Origin: Icerya purchasi
Lineage: Eukaryota; Arthropoda; Insecta; Hemiptera; Monophlebidae
Length of the DNA stretch: 64,000 nucleotides
Assembly: GCA_039619475.1 (NCBI GenBank)
Contig: CM077115.1
Coordinates: 393,362,557-393,426,556, forward strand
Reading direction: 5' to 3'
Below the pieces are notes generated by a model that had not been told where the DNA came from, made no database searches, and saw nothing but the letters and a program-made list of their open reading frames with translations. How positions within the stretch are numbered: the first letter of the stretch is position 1; the number at the start of each line of letters is the position of its first letter. The position numbers and the translations under genes are program-made. Positions 9,677 through 22,605 of the stretch are shown in pieces.

Positions 9677-12380
9677 GTAATAAATAAAATATAAAAGTTT
9701 AATTCCGAAATCCGTGGTGGCATCCCTGAGGGTACGAAATAAAACGACTTAATAACATTTCAAACCGCATTAGAAACGTCATGAAACCCCCCAAAATAAT
9801 GCTCCCTCGGATATAATGCGGCATTTTCTCATAATCCATAAATTACCTAAAGTATTCAATTAAGAAACGGTTTAATTACAAAATTTTACTGCTAGTATGA
9901 AATCCGAACCAGCACCCTTATATTCATATCATGTAGTTAATTGACAAAAAATGACCAAACCTATAATAACAGCTACGTTTTTGTTTACTTCATAAAAAGA
10001 AACAACCTTGAGAGGCTACATTCTTCAGCAAATAAACCAAACGCGCTACCGTTTCCAGCCTAGCAACAATAACTTTGATGCTGTTTTACTTTTTAACTAA
10101 ATAAGATTCCAAAAAAGCCGAATAAATTACGAAAAAAAACACGTTGATATCGCACGATAAGATCGCTGATTATTTTATTCTTTTTTTTTAACCCATTAAA
10201 GCACCTAAACAAAGAAACCGGCTATAATAAAAAACGTCATATATTTCAGTTCTTTATATGCGCAAGGAAGATAGTATGTGAATCTTCTAATACATTTAAT
10301 TGCTTAAAAAATCGTTATAAATCAGCTAAACTCACTTAAAAATAAAACGTAAAAATGTCCCTATGTCATTTAAAAACAGCGAACAGCCAATGCTTACTGC
10401 TCGGATTTAGATATTGACCAGTAAACTGTGCTATAGTATATTTAAAACTCTCGATTTCTATTGTAACTCGTTAGATTTCTGCTATTAATTGTTAATTTTT
10501 AAGATTTCCCATATGGCGAAAGCTTATTAAATGTTTACGATGAACTGCTAAATCTCCCCAATTAAATAAAGATGTTTTTTGATGCCGCTCATAACCTTTA
10601 CAGCTTCCTTTTTTTTCTTCTTCTGCATTCTTCCAAAGAGGGGAAGAAAAAAACGTTGCTTCTCTCATTAATATCTGATGGTTGCAAATAGATTCTTCAG
10701 CGCTACTGATTTTTTTTTTAATTTAGTCGATTTTTCGCTACAAGGATTCTCGTCATAAAATTGCAAAAGTTACAGAAGTAAGCATTGCAGATACTCCTTA
10801 ATTTTACAAATTATCGAAAATTCCTTGTCCTTCATTTTCCTTTAGTTCATTTTTATAATACTTGCGTCTAACCGATCAACTGCGCAAAGGAACTTTTCTA
10901 TCATTGCGAAGGAGGGTACAAATTACGCAAACGTTCGCCGGCCGTTTACAAGTTATTTACATACGCGAAAGACAGAGTGCGAACTAAACAACAGCAAAAT
11001 GCAACTGTTTCCTTAAAATGCAAAATTTATTACCGCGAGAAAGATTATTGAATATACTAATTAAAAAGAGCTACTAGTGAAAGAGAACCTTTTTTTACAA
11101 CGTTGAAAAAAATGAATCCGGATATTTATTTATTTTCAGTTCGGCGTTATTATTATTTATCAGATCATCATTTAGACGGAATTACTTTCGCTTCTGCGGA
11201 TTATTACAAGCTTTCATGAACGGAAACTGAAAAACTAATCGGAGGACCGCTGCTGATTAAGAAAGAAAAATTGCCGCAAAAGTTCTGTAAGCAATTAAAA
11301 CGGAACTAGTCGGAAGAAGCGAGAATTTTAAGTAAGGCAGTACCTTTTCGCCAAGATGGACTCCTCTGACCTTTGGCGCATATCGGGCAACGCGAGTAGT
11401 ATATTCAAAAAACGTCAAAAAAAAAAAAAAAAAAGAAAATTGTTTAAATAGATTGAGCGAAAGTAATTGCACACAATGCACATCTTCGGACTAACAAGTC
11501 GGAGAAAAATAAATTAATTTCTCCGACTCGAACCGGTTTCGTAATACTCCTTTCGGAACAAGAATATATAGTATGTTTGCTCGGTAATTAATTGTTCTAC
11601 ACTGTTCCTCGTTTTTTTTTAGTTTTTTTTTTTAATCTTTAGCGATAAAATGCCGCCTCCGGGTCGAACAACCACAGTGTGTCAGCATGTGTGCAAACAA
11701 GCGCGCGGGTTACCTTCCGGTACTGCCGTATCAATTAACATCGAACCGGGTGGAGTGGGATCACTCGAAGTAGTAGACGATGCACACTAATTTAACGGAG
11801 AATAGCATGAGTAATTATTACGGGTACTGCGAAACATTATTAACCCACTGGGACAGGAAGGGTGAGAAAAACAACAAAAATGTAACACGAAGGAACGAAT
11901 AGAGATGAAAGCGCGAAACACTCCCACTGGATATATGGTAAATAGTTCATTTTATTAAATGAATCGGTTTGAAATTAGTTCGAATTAAAAATATAAATTA
12001 CCGAAATCTGTGAAATCTTTCGGGCACGAATTTATCGGTTAAGGCATTGCCAAGGAAAATACGGTTGTACCCTGTGGAGAAGCACCGGCTTAATTTTTCT
12101 AGCCTATATTCCCGCTCCGGTAACAATGTGAAGAACTAAATGAAGAATCCGGCCCAATTGAAAGATAAAAATATTAGTAGTCGCCATTGTTGGATGCTTT
12201 TTTGTTCCTTTCTTTTTTCGTGCATTAAATGGTCTTGTATTCATTTTCTCCGTCATTTTTTTTTGTTTTTTTAACTTCGTATGTTAAATATTTTTTCTTT
12301 TTTCTGATCATCGGTATTTATATAAAATCTGAGAAAAAAAATGAAAAATGATAGATAACACGAAAAAAAAAATCAGAGTA
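9677..12380. other. No recognisable feature
   Basis: AT-rich DNA with poly-T and poly-A runs. A GC-richer patch at 11660-11790 has no open frame of note. The minus-strand frame at 11257-11481 is read through a poly-A run. No transposon ends recognised. Confidence 0.45.
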
Positions 12381-12384
12381 ACAG

Positions 12385-12950
12385 GGAAGAAAAGAAACGG
12401 AAGCGAATGAATGAAGCGCACCATGCGAAATGGGAATATAGAAGGGAGATTGCTCAACTGAAATGGAAGAACATTCAGAAAGTGATCGAAGTATTGGAGA
12501 TGGTCTAAACGAGAAACGGAAAACCAATTATTAAAGGAACAACTAAAGCGCAAGCAACATATTGCAAGGAAATTTGAAAATCGTATAGAGAAAAAATAAG
12601 AGAAATTAGTGTTAACGATAAACACGAGGAATCACACAAGTTTAGAGAATGAAGAGTACACGCTGTACATCGTAGAATTTTCACTGAGCAGCTGCAGGAG
12701 GAAGAAAAATAAGATGTACGCGATAAGAAATCTTCCGCTGGAAGCAGATGAACAGAAATGAGTCTTCAGCTGGAAATCGCCAGAAGTCAGTAAGAGACAA
12801 ATAAAAATTGAATGAGAATGGAAAAGATCGTGAACCGCAAGAAGCAGAGATGCAGGAGGTGACCTTCCAACGGTTTTACGTAGTAACGTGAGAATTGGCA
12901 TAGAAATAAGGGAAGTTTAAAGGATTTGGGTAATAATATAGAGAAAGACA
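12385..12950 (+). pseudogene. Decayed coiled-coil coding region, possibly LINE ORF1
   Basis: The plus strand is purine-rich. Between scattered stops it encodes charged, helix-like segments: first 'NEAHHAKWEYRREIAQLKWK' (from about 12407), then NQLLKEQLKRKQHIARKFEN (from about 12530). Later it has MYAIRNLPLEADEQK and 'SWKSPEVSKRQIKIE' (about 12714-12815). The heptad-like Leu/Ile spacing suggests a coiled coil. At least five in-frame stops or frameshifts make it non-functional. Insect LINEs often have a coiled-coil ORF1 or N-terminal region, so a dead retroelement is the likely source, but I recognise no family motif. The minus-strand frames here are shadows of this composition. Confidence 0.35.
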
Positions 12951-13925
12951 GCGCCGACAACTGTAATGTGTCAAGCCATCAGTGAAGTGTAGTGGTCACG
13001 GGAAAAGCGCGAGTTTAAGGTATATGTAAAAATTCCAAACTCCTAACATAACACGGAACAGAAAAAACGGTGTTAAGCTATGTAATAAAGAAAGAAGGAA
13101 AACTAAGAAATATATAATACCGATGTAATAGGGTGAAAATTGAGAATGAGAGGTAGAATCGGTGTTTTGTTGGCGGAAAAATGTAATTTCGTTGGCAGAT
13201 GATAAAGAGAAAATGAGCATAACCTAGTTGAACGAATATATTTGCGGTATCAAAAGGGAGCCAATTTGCGGACATCAGGAAGTTCCATTCGTCATTTTGG
13301 CAAAATTTGGTTTCCTTCAAAGCCTTTATACGGCGGTGGCCTTTCTTCAAAATTCTGGTCTACCATCAGAAAAATAGTTATGTCCGTTAGGGTGCCACTT
13401 TTTTACTTTACTAATTATGTTTATACGAAATTAAGCGGAAAATTGAACGTTGGTCAGTCCTTACAGGAATACAGTTTGACTTACACCGTGCCAAAGAGCT
13501 AGCAATCAACTATGTTTGGCAGCGAATAAACCGTATCTTTCAACGTACAAACTTTTGTCCAATAATATGACATCAGTCTTTTCTCCTTCGCAGCGACAAT
13601 TTGTTTAAATTACGCTACATTTATTTTGCTCTACATATTCTCTACGCTAATGCGTAAATTCGACTTAGCCGGTAAACTATCGCGAGTGAGTACTTTTATT
13701 AATAAATATTACAATCCGATATTATTGGAGAAATATAAATTAATAATTTTTGTTTCATATCATTCAGTCTTTCAGAGTTAGTTTCCTGTTTAAAAATAAG
13801 GCCTGCACCACAATGCCAATTTAATGGTCCGGAAAGTGACAGTGAATTCAGATTATTTCGAATTGAAGTAGAGATAATAAGCGCTTTATTCTGGAAATGT
13901 CGCACGGTTAACATTAGCGAAAAAA
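12951..13925. other. No recognisable feature
   Basis: Continues AT-rich. The plus-strand frame at 13242-13502 (86 codons) has mixed composition and no motif. It could be an unrecognised remnant. Confidence 0.4.
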
Positions 13926-13927
13926 AA

Positions 13928-14775
13928 GTATAAAATAAAATGCTTTTTTACAAAAAATAAATACCGACTTCAAGGTTTATTATGAAAATTTAAAAATGCA
14001 CTAGAAAGTAAAAAATAATTACTTCCGATAAGAAATATATATCAGAGTGATATACCCTTAAAGGTAATATCGTAATTCGTATACAACATTCACACCTTAA
14101 TCAAAGTTGGCATTAAATTCATATTACTATATCTAGAAACAATTTAATGAACATTTAATGCAGTTTTTAATTATTATTTTAATATGAATTTGATGCCGAC
14201 TCTGATTAAGGTATTAATGTTATATAAGAATTACGATATCACCTTAAATTATATCACTCTGATATATATATTTTATCGGGAGTAATTATTTTTTACTTTT
14301 TAGTGCATTTTTAAATTTGTATAATAAACCTTGAAGTCGGTATTTATTTTTTGTAAAAAAGCATTTTATTTTTTACTTTTTAGTGCATTTTTATTCGATT
14401 AAATTAAAACATTTTAATAAGAACAGATATATTTCCACGGGGTAAAAACATCAAAAGCTACATTTCCATTTTAACTTAGCAAATTTATAGTATTTTAAGT
14501 CAATAAATCTAATCCGACGGTGAAAACAATCATGAATGAAAAGCATCCAAAAAGCTTCAATCTCCCGTATTATTAAGGATAACTCAAGAACTACCAGTCA
14601 GATCTTGATCAAATTTAAACGGGACCGCATGAGAAACAACACCTTTCAAATAAAAGAATAATCATCAAAATCAGTTCACCTAGAAGAAAGTTCTGAGGTA
14701 ACACACATAAAAAAAATAAATAAATAAAAATACAGTCAAATTGAATACCTCCTCCATTTTTGAAGTCGGTTAAAA
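13928..14775 (-). repeat. Composite foldback MITE, copy A
   Basis: 13928-14376 is a long foldback with arms of about 200 bases around a small centre. The left arm begins TAAAATGCTTTTTTACAAAA then ATACCGACTTCAAGG. The right arm is its reverse complement (CCTTGAAGTCGGTAT...). The pair TCAGAGTGATATA / TATATCACTCTGA and TTAATATGAATTTGATGCC / GGCATTAAATTCATATTA also match. From 14376 to 14570 the DNA is unique. 14570-14775 is a second shared block, which on the minus strand reads 'AACCGACTTCAAAAATGG', then 'TTACCTCAGAACTTTC', then 'AACTCAAGAACTACC' reversed as a GTTCTTGAGTTATCC block. The same parts in the same relative order occur at 39093-39830 on the plus strand. No coding capacity; short frames in the arms are by-products. 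Confidence 0.8.
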
Positions 14776-15425
14776 AACAAACTAATCGCTCTAGTCTTTT
14801 TTCTCGCAAATGATCTATGAAATGTTTTGTCTATTCGCCTTGCCGTGGTAAACTTCGGTAATTCAGTCAATTATTTTTAACACGTCGACCGAAACAAAGC
14901 GTAATAGGAAAAAAAACTCACCGTGAATACGTATTTAAAATCCGAATCGGTGTCCCGGTGATTTTATGTCTTTTTTCTTACTTCATAATTTAAAATCTAG
15001 CCAAACACGCATGTTATTTATTTTCAATTTATTATTCAAAGTCATAGACGGATAGGGTGGAATATTATAATATTAAAAAACCCTTTATCTTACAAATTTA
15101 ATGTTTAGAAATATTTATTTTACCTTCATTATAAAAAAAAAAAAAACAAACAATTAAACGGGTGGAGAAATGATATTGCTAATTTCTTTTTAAATATGGA
15201 ATTCATTTATTGCTTAGAATGAAATCACGTATAACATTGATGAATATGATTACACTTAAAATGGCCGACAATAAAAAAAAAATAACTAAAAAAACCAAAA
15301 TAACCACACAATATTAGCAATGTCGATATTATTTATTATTTATTTAAATTTTGCGTGCCATGAACAGCAACTATCGGCTAGAGGCACGAATAAATATAGA
15401 TGTATATGTTAAATAAACGAATTAT
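14776..15425. other. No recognisable feature
   Basis: AT-rich, with a poly-A run near 15136. Nothing identified. Confidence 0.5.
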
Positions 15426-15430
15426 GGAAT

Positions 15431-16000
15431 TTATATTGCGTAGTATAGCTTTGCACGGTGCAGGAAACTGATTAACTTCGAAAGGACAGTAAGGTCATAA
15501 GAGAGGATATTAGACAAGGAGGAGGAAAGATTATTTAATCTGAGGAAATTAAATTCAATGACATTCTGTGAGGATATGGAGAACAGAAAAATCAAAATTA
15601 CACCAGTTGCAGATTCGAGCCGTTTGCAGTAGGTGTAACCCCGTGCGTACGTTGCGTATGTCTCAGCCGGAGTCAACGATTACATTATCTCTTCTTCGGC
15701 GCAGGTGAGTCTTTCGCGTTCGAACATTCTGCTTGATTTGACGAAGTTTATTTGAGAACTCGGGATGGACAGCCATCGTTGGATCCATAGTGGCCCGAAG
15801 CCAATTTTAGGTAACGAACGAAGTTTGAAGCTGATACCGGAGTGTCTGGAACCGGGAGAACTGCTGCGGCTTCTTTGGCTGCTCTCTCGGCCAACTCATT
15901 TCTAGGAATTCCCGAGTGACCTGGAATCCAGAGGAATGATATCGCGCTAGGCGAGGCAGATACCTATAGTTTGACTATTTAGTCGCATGGCAAAACTTTT
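15431..16000 (-). mobile_element. RNase H-bearing LINE fragment (I/R1-like), degraded
   Basis: On the minus strand 15780-15945 encodes ISFLWIPGHSGIPRNELAER followed by AAKEAAAVLPVP. This is the conserved C-terminal block of a retroelement RNase H domain (W.PGH.GI.GNE.AD..AK.A). Downstream on the same strand, in other frames, are a 'KLRQIKQNV' segment, an 'RRRRDNVI' segment and a 'RLRHTQRTH' segment, all typical of the tail that follows RNase H in these LINEs (R..EV.L.RLRIGHT.LTH). The 81-codon frame at 15431-15676 is part of this. A stop (15750 region) and frameshifts make it dead. RNase H excludes the jockey clade. Confidence 0.8.
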
Positions 16001-19000
16001 AGGGAAAATGACGCACTAATTTCGAAATGTAGAAGGTCACAATTAATTGGATTTTTTTGACACCGAATCCTGTTGCGTTCCATTACTTTTATTTACATGT
16101 ACTTATGGTTTGTTTTTGTTTTTTTTTATTGCTTTTAAAAATTGCCCTTTCTATTTTTTCCCATTTCTTCCTTTAGAGATACTATCGGTAAATATATAAT
16201 AATAAAATTCGCATAGTTTTTATTCCATTTAAATTTGTTTTTATTTCAAAAAAATTTAGATTTTGATTAAATATTCTTAACCGAAAGCGGTAAAAGATTT
16301 CGTTTCCTACATATAGTGTGAAAAAAATAAATAAATATATATACATATAGTGTAAGCTCCGCATTGTGAAACTAAACATTTCCTTTACAGTGATATAAAT
16401 AAGAAAAGGTCCATAATTCCTCTTCTGGAATTTCAAAATTTAATAAAAATATTCATCAAGAAGATATTTTCATTACATTAATAATAATTATTTTCTTGAA
16501 TTAATAAATAATAATACACTGATTAAATGAGGTATTCGCAGCTTTTTGGAAAATTACATTTTTTCAATCTTCCATCATTTTATTTATTTTTTCCATCGTT
16601 TTGCACGGTAGAAAATTAATATTTCTACAAAAATATGTGCGCGTTATTTGAATTTGTCGGAGAGAACTTTTGTTGCTAGCATCAGCGATGTTTTCTCAAA
16701 AAAAAAAAAAAAAAAAAGACATAAAATACCGTTGTTCGTGCTATAATAATTGGTCCATTATTATGTTCAGTTTACACTGCAGACCTATTGACCCCCCGGT
16801 AATTATATGATTATCGATGATATCGCTATTCCCCCGTCCAATGCAGATTCAGAGTATTTTCGAAATCATCTAAATCGTCGGACAATGTGGCCAGAATTCT
16901 AGCACGTATCGTTCAATTTAACAAAGAGTTTTCATTGATGACATTCACTACAAACGAGTCATCCCAAATTGAAAATTAATATCATTGAAATTAAACTTTG
17001 TTCGTTATCTATACAGATTATCTTCAATTGAGCTCGTTTTATTGTATCCGCTATTAGGAACAAATTTTCAGTTTTAATCTGAATGATAAGAAACATTTAC
17101 TTAATAGTTGCGCATAGCTTTGATTTGGAGATATGCAACGGAAATCTGTGAAAGTACTTGCCGAAGCACGTTTGACGGATAATAACCATTGGGGAGATAC
17201 TCGGTGCGACCACCATCCAAATCTGTTTCGAATCTATACAGATTTAAACGCCTCGAATACCTACGAAATTCATACTGTTAGTTACAAGATAGATTCTTCA
17301 ACAAAATCTATCTTAATACAAACCGATATATTAATAGTATGCACAGAACTCACCTTGATTCGCTAATAAGACATCGTATAAAAAGTGATTCCATGACAAG
17401 CAATTGTCGAAACCGTATAAGTACTAGCTCCATCTCTAGCGATGTTGTTCAAAGCCTAAATATTCCCTCTATGGCCACGCAATCTAACGATCTTCTTTTT
17501 GTAGCTGTTGGATTAGATTTCCTCTTCCTTCTTTTCATTCTCTCTGTCTTTTCTTATCTCACATTATCACCGTTGTTTGTGGTTTTATTACCGATATTAA
17601 AACAAAATAAAAAAAAAAAGGGAATTAATTTTGTATCGCGCTAAGTATATCTTGAATAAAAATATCGCTGCCGGTTTTAAATATAGTCGCCTTAAATCGA
17701 ATTGCTTTTCTAAAAAATAGCAATCCCTTTGTACCTAATTAATTTCACTTCGCTTTTTATTTTTAATTTAAATTTCGAAAATGAAGACCTTTTTCTTTTC
17801 TGATTATTTAAAAAAAATTCACAACGCTAAACTAAACAGAAAAATAGTTCTGCAAATCTATGACGCAGAAAACGTTTGAACAACGAGTGAGTTAAAAAAG
17901 GATTCGATGGAACGATTGAAAATAAAAGCACCAAACAGAAGACATATACAAGATTTTTCAGCGCAATGTGTAGTCGAAAACGTGCCTCAAATACGAATAG
18001 AGGTGTAACTGTAAAAGCGGGAATTGTGTTCGGACATCCTACCGACCACGCAGCATCCATTGATAAAAACGAACGATTATGCAAAATACATAATTAAAAA
18101 TACAAAGGGCCGTGAACAGAAAGATCTATCTTATTGAGGGTAATGAGTACAACTTTGAAAAAATGGTGCAAATATTTTACATAAAGATACACGCTGATGT
18201 AGCTAAATAGTACACCGAGAATTAGTAATTAGGCACTATTTAACCTAAAAAAAGATTACCGTATTATTAATAAAATCCTAGAGAATTTCTTAAAAGTAAA
18301 GATAGTAAATGATACTAGATCAGGGAATAATATTTAAGAACATGGCATATTATTAATAGACAGTGAGCATAGGCACAATCATAGATATACATATATTCCA
18401 AAACAGCCAAAACATAATTAACTCAGAACTCATCTTTATGATGGCGGGTTGTCTAGACCTTGTTATTTACCAATACGTACGCGATGAATAATAAATGTGT
18501 ATCTTCGTGAACCAAAATGCAACTCACAATCAGTTCCGTTTAAACTTGAGCTCGGAACGATAGTGCTAATAGTTTTCATCTATTCTCACTGCACCGCTAA
18601 TCAAACCAAAAATTAATTCCGTTTCTCGTTGTTGATTTTCCCTATCTCCTTTTCCGTATTGTCCACTTGTACCGAGCTGCCTCTTCTATGTATCGTAAAT
18701 CACGTGACCTTTGAATGTTTGGCTTTTGTCCGCGAATGTTCTCTTTCGCATTCGCAGGTCTTCCTGCTCCTTACGACGCTTCATTTATATCTCCAATCTT
18801 CTCAGAATCTAAAATTCTAATATAGGAACTTGTTAAGTCAAGGTCGGCAACATGCCAAATAGAAAACAACATGTCCTTTCTTTCCTTATTCTTTCCGTCT
18901 ACTTTCTTGAGGGTAGCTTAACTTTTAAGCATTTGTAAAAATCTAAAGATTCGTCTATACTGAGACAGAGATTAGTTTCTCCGAGTACACTACGATGTAG

Positions 19001-20150
19001 TTACTGACGTGTGTAATTTCCAATACCTCATAAATCTTATAGCCGAGTTTTTTTTCTTTTTGATTTGTATAATGTCCGGACAAAGGTTTTCTTTCGCAGA
19101 ATTCCGAAAGCACGTCATCGCAATTAAAGTATTACGGTAAGCATAACTTTTAATCAACTATCCTGGTACTCGACACATCATTAAACAGGATGTTCGCTAG
19201 AGTTTGTGGCATATGTGACTTGTATGCTGATCGCTAGGCTGTCAGTTTTCTCGCGAACTATGCAAAAATATATTTTAATAATCGAAATAAAAAATCGAGA
19301 AATAAAAAGGCCCCTATACCTTGAACGCTGATCGCAGAGGCCGATGTTATCATCAGACCAGACGGCCTCGGTGGAAAACTACACAGACCATCACCAAAAT
19401 TATTTGTCTTAATGTAGAATTTTTGAACAATAGCGTCCAGTGTAAAACCGCTAGTTCGAAGTACAGCTGTTTACAAGAGTGACCGCCGCAAAGCAATCAG
19501 TAAATGAATAAAATAACGCAAATGCCTCGGGATGCGTAAACAAATCAGCGTAATATTATTGTTCAACATATATTTAACTAGAGCGTATCTAATACAACCA
19601 GCATAACAACGAAGACCTTCGCGCGCGTACCTTTTAGGAAAAATTAATAAAAGATCTAGTTCAAAGAAGCATGTCGAAATTATTGACGGTATTGTTCAAT
19701 GCAGTCGCAATTGGCTTAGACTACATTTCGTTATTATACATATAAGGAAAATTTGATCTCTCCGAAAACGGTGACATAAACGATTATCGATCATCATCCT
19801 TCCTTTTATTGACGTTTTATCAAAATTGATTAAAAAATAAAACTCGCATTTTCGAAAGAAGCAAGCTTCCCAAAGCCTTCTTAGATATACATACATCAAT
19901 AATAATAGTATTTTACCGCTATTCGCTGAAAATGATAAAGTAATAAAACAGTCCAAAAGAACCGGAAAACATTTTAAAAGTATATTTTTTATGTCTTTTT
20001 ACTACGAACTCGTTCTATTAGAGATTAACTAGTAAGGCAGCATTCAGATGAAAATCAACATTGCTCGATAAATTTCGACGGTCTATCGACAAAACTGAAG
20101 TTCGCTTTTTCTTTTTAGGCTTAATAAATTTACACTCGGTTCACCGACTG
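16001..20150. other. No recognisable feature
   Basis: About 4.1 kb of AT-rich DNA. Frames up to 101 codons (17339-17644, plus) carry hydrophobic or basic low-complexity sequence without known motifs. No transposon ends, RNA genes or splice-bounded exons recognised. Confidence 0.45.
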
Positions 20151-20154
20151 CGTA

Positions 20155-20540
20155 ATTCAAAAATGTCCCAATTTTATGTAACGCAAAATGTCCCAAAAAA
20201 TGTCCCAATTTTATGTAACGTTTGTTATATTTTATAAGATTTTTGTTATTTTTATTTAAAAAATGTCACAATTTTATGTAATGAAATATGTAACGAAAAA
20301 TGTAACAAAAAAATGCCTTAATTTTATATAATGAAAGTTAAATGTTAGAATAGGATTTTTGTGGTTATGTTATTTTTTTTTTTTTTTGTGTTGATGCCAG
20401 TAAGAATTACGTTGTAAATTTTGATAATTTTATACAACGTATAGAACAGAAAGAAACAGAAATGAAAGCAAGAGGGGTCAAGGGGCATAGTCCTTTGCGA
20501 GGCCAAAATTGCAGAGTTATATATATATATATGTATATAT
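20155..20540 (+). repeat. TA-ended hairpin repeat, copy 2
   Basis: Contains the AATGTCCCAATTTTATGTAA block three times near 20161-20280, then TTGTGTTGATGCCAGTAAGA, ACGTTGTAAATTTTGAT and GAAACAGAAATGAAAGCAAG. The hairpin region follows as CAAGGGGCATAGTCCTTTG (loop side mutated) and GAGGCCAAAATTGCAGAGTT, then (TA)n to about 20540. The usual start block (TAATTACA...GGCTACCCCC) is missing. The hairpin-side end abuts an RT frame on the minus strand at LLFNIY. Confidence 0.8.
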
Positions 20541-20745
20541 TAAAAAGTAATGACGACAAGCAGCATCCTTGCCTTGCTTCCTTTTTTATCCCAGCTGTGG
20601 CTTCATTACTTATTAACGCTTTTTGATTCTTATGTAGTTGAAAAAGTATTCTTCGATCTCTATAATATATGTCTTTCAAGATTTTAAACATTACATTTCA
20701 GTTTACGTTATCGAAGGCTTTTATTGAAAATATTTACGTTCCACT
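20537..20745 (-). mobile_element. RTE-like LINE reverse transcriptase fragment
   Basis: The minus-strand frame from about 20735 reads KAFDNVN, a stop in place of Trp, NVMFKILKDI, then 'RILFQLHKNQKALI' and RQGCCLSSLLFNIY. It ends where the (TA)n of repeat copy 2 begins. This matches the RT stretch from motif A (SKAFDKV.W) to block B (VRQGCPLSP.LFN.Y) of RTE-like LINEs, with K.N..A.I between. About 65 residues are left. The stop codon and the interruption make it a pseudogene. The reported 94-codon frame runs on through the TA tract into the repeat and is not a real product. Confidence 0.8.
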
Positions 20746-22605
20746 AAATTAATGTTCGTTGCATTTGTAAAATTCCTTTTCCGATTTATTACGCTGGCGT
20801 ATAAAATTACCGCCTGCAATATCGATTTCGTACAAATGCTTTAGGCCATCAAATTACACGCGAGATCTTTACTAGATGTTCAATGAAATTGCTAATCGTT
20901 AGTAAATTACAGAATTTCATTGGGCGCTACAAATTCGGCAATGTGTCTTTAAGTTCAAATCTGTTGTCAATTTAATTTGTATAATTGTCCAATCAGAATC
21001 TAAACAGCAATCATCGAACGGAACCGAGTAACAAAGAAGACTGATTATTTGAAAAGATGTCTTATAATTCGCGTGATTAATTTATTGTTTTGAAAATGAA
21101 GTCGCTTTCGATGTTAATAAAATTCTTTCATTTTTCAGATGTGCTAAAACACCACATAAGAATCGCGGTAGTTAATCCGAATCGTCAAAGAGAAATATTT
21201 TAAAAATACGGAATTCTTATCAAAAATAAATTTATTTCTCAAATTTTAAATTTATAGTCTCTCCTAAAATACTTTTTTCAAAGAGATGTCCATGGTCTAA
21301 AAAAACAAAAAAAAAACAAAAATAAATTATAATAGGCGAATTTCAACTCGAAAATAACGGGAGCCGACCAATGCAACTATGTAACATTTGACCGGAGGGG
21401 AGACTGTGCTTATTAGGAAGAAAAATTATCAAATGGGCTAAAGGGGTGAAGGAGCCGGAAAATGCTGTTACAAACAGCAATATGCATTTTTTATACATTT
21501 CGAAAATGCGTCGACGTTTCTTTTAATACTATACAGAGATATGGGGGCATGGAAAAAAATAAAAAGGCCGAGAGAAATTAATTTAATAAAATCTGCCAGT
21601 CTTTGTCAACGAGAAAGAAAGCTTCCCTGAAATTGCTTTAAAAATTAATCTCGGATAACACGAAACAGCTGCGAATGGCACGATTATTTTTGCTGTGACA
21701 AATTTTCCTCCTCGAGTCGTCTTTTAATTCATTTTTTCGCAACGTATTTTTCCGAAAAATACGCAATTTTCCATCTCGTTCGTGGATTTTCTTTCGTTTT
21801 TACCTGTGTTCAAATTAAAATGAGTCGCCCCAAGGAACTGTTCGCTATCACTACCGTTATTTTCTATCTCGCTTTCGGTGACACCAAAAATCAGCCGACA
21901 GAAATACTTTTTCCATCTGCCACGCTCCACTTTCAGCGATAACTATGAGAAACAACGGACATAATAATGAACATTTTTATAGGCACGCGCTTGTAATTCT
22001 TTCTCAGATCCGTTGATACCGGACAGCCGGCGATTTTCGACGATGAGAAATCAACGTCACACGCATAGTTTAGAATTTCGTTTATTTTTGGCGATTATCG
22101 TAATCTTTAAACCGAATCTGAAGCCCTTTTTTTTTTTTTTTTTTTTTTTTTGACACATTCTTACGAAATCAACGAGGTACACAAAAATTCGTGTCCTTTT
22201 AATAGGTCCGCATGCAAACACACGTATATTTCACAACCATCATGCAGGCAATAATCGTAATCAGGACTGAATGATAATAAAAGCATTTCAATTTCAAGAA
22301 CTTGGCCATCTCCGTAAGCGATGTGCGCGTGTGTTTCAATTCATCCAAGAGTGGCCCAGATAAATGAGATAATGGCAGACCCTTTGTACATTCACTTTAA
22401 TATCTAGTTAATAATAAAAACCTGTTCTTCCAAATAAATTACCGAGTACCGAATTGTATTTAACATTCAACCGCCCTATTATTAATAAACAGCACACTAT
22501 TTACTTACTGCTCTCACCAGTTTGCCGCCATTCGTCCAAAAGGCATGAAATTGCATAATTTACGTAACTAGGGATAAAATTATCTAAAATTTAGCACACA
22601 CATAT
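20746..22605. other. No recognisable feature; poly-T at 22128-22151
   Basis: AT-rich DNA. A 24-base T-run lies near 22128-22151. No coding region or element ends recognised. Confidence 0.5.
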
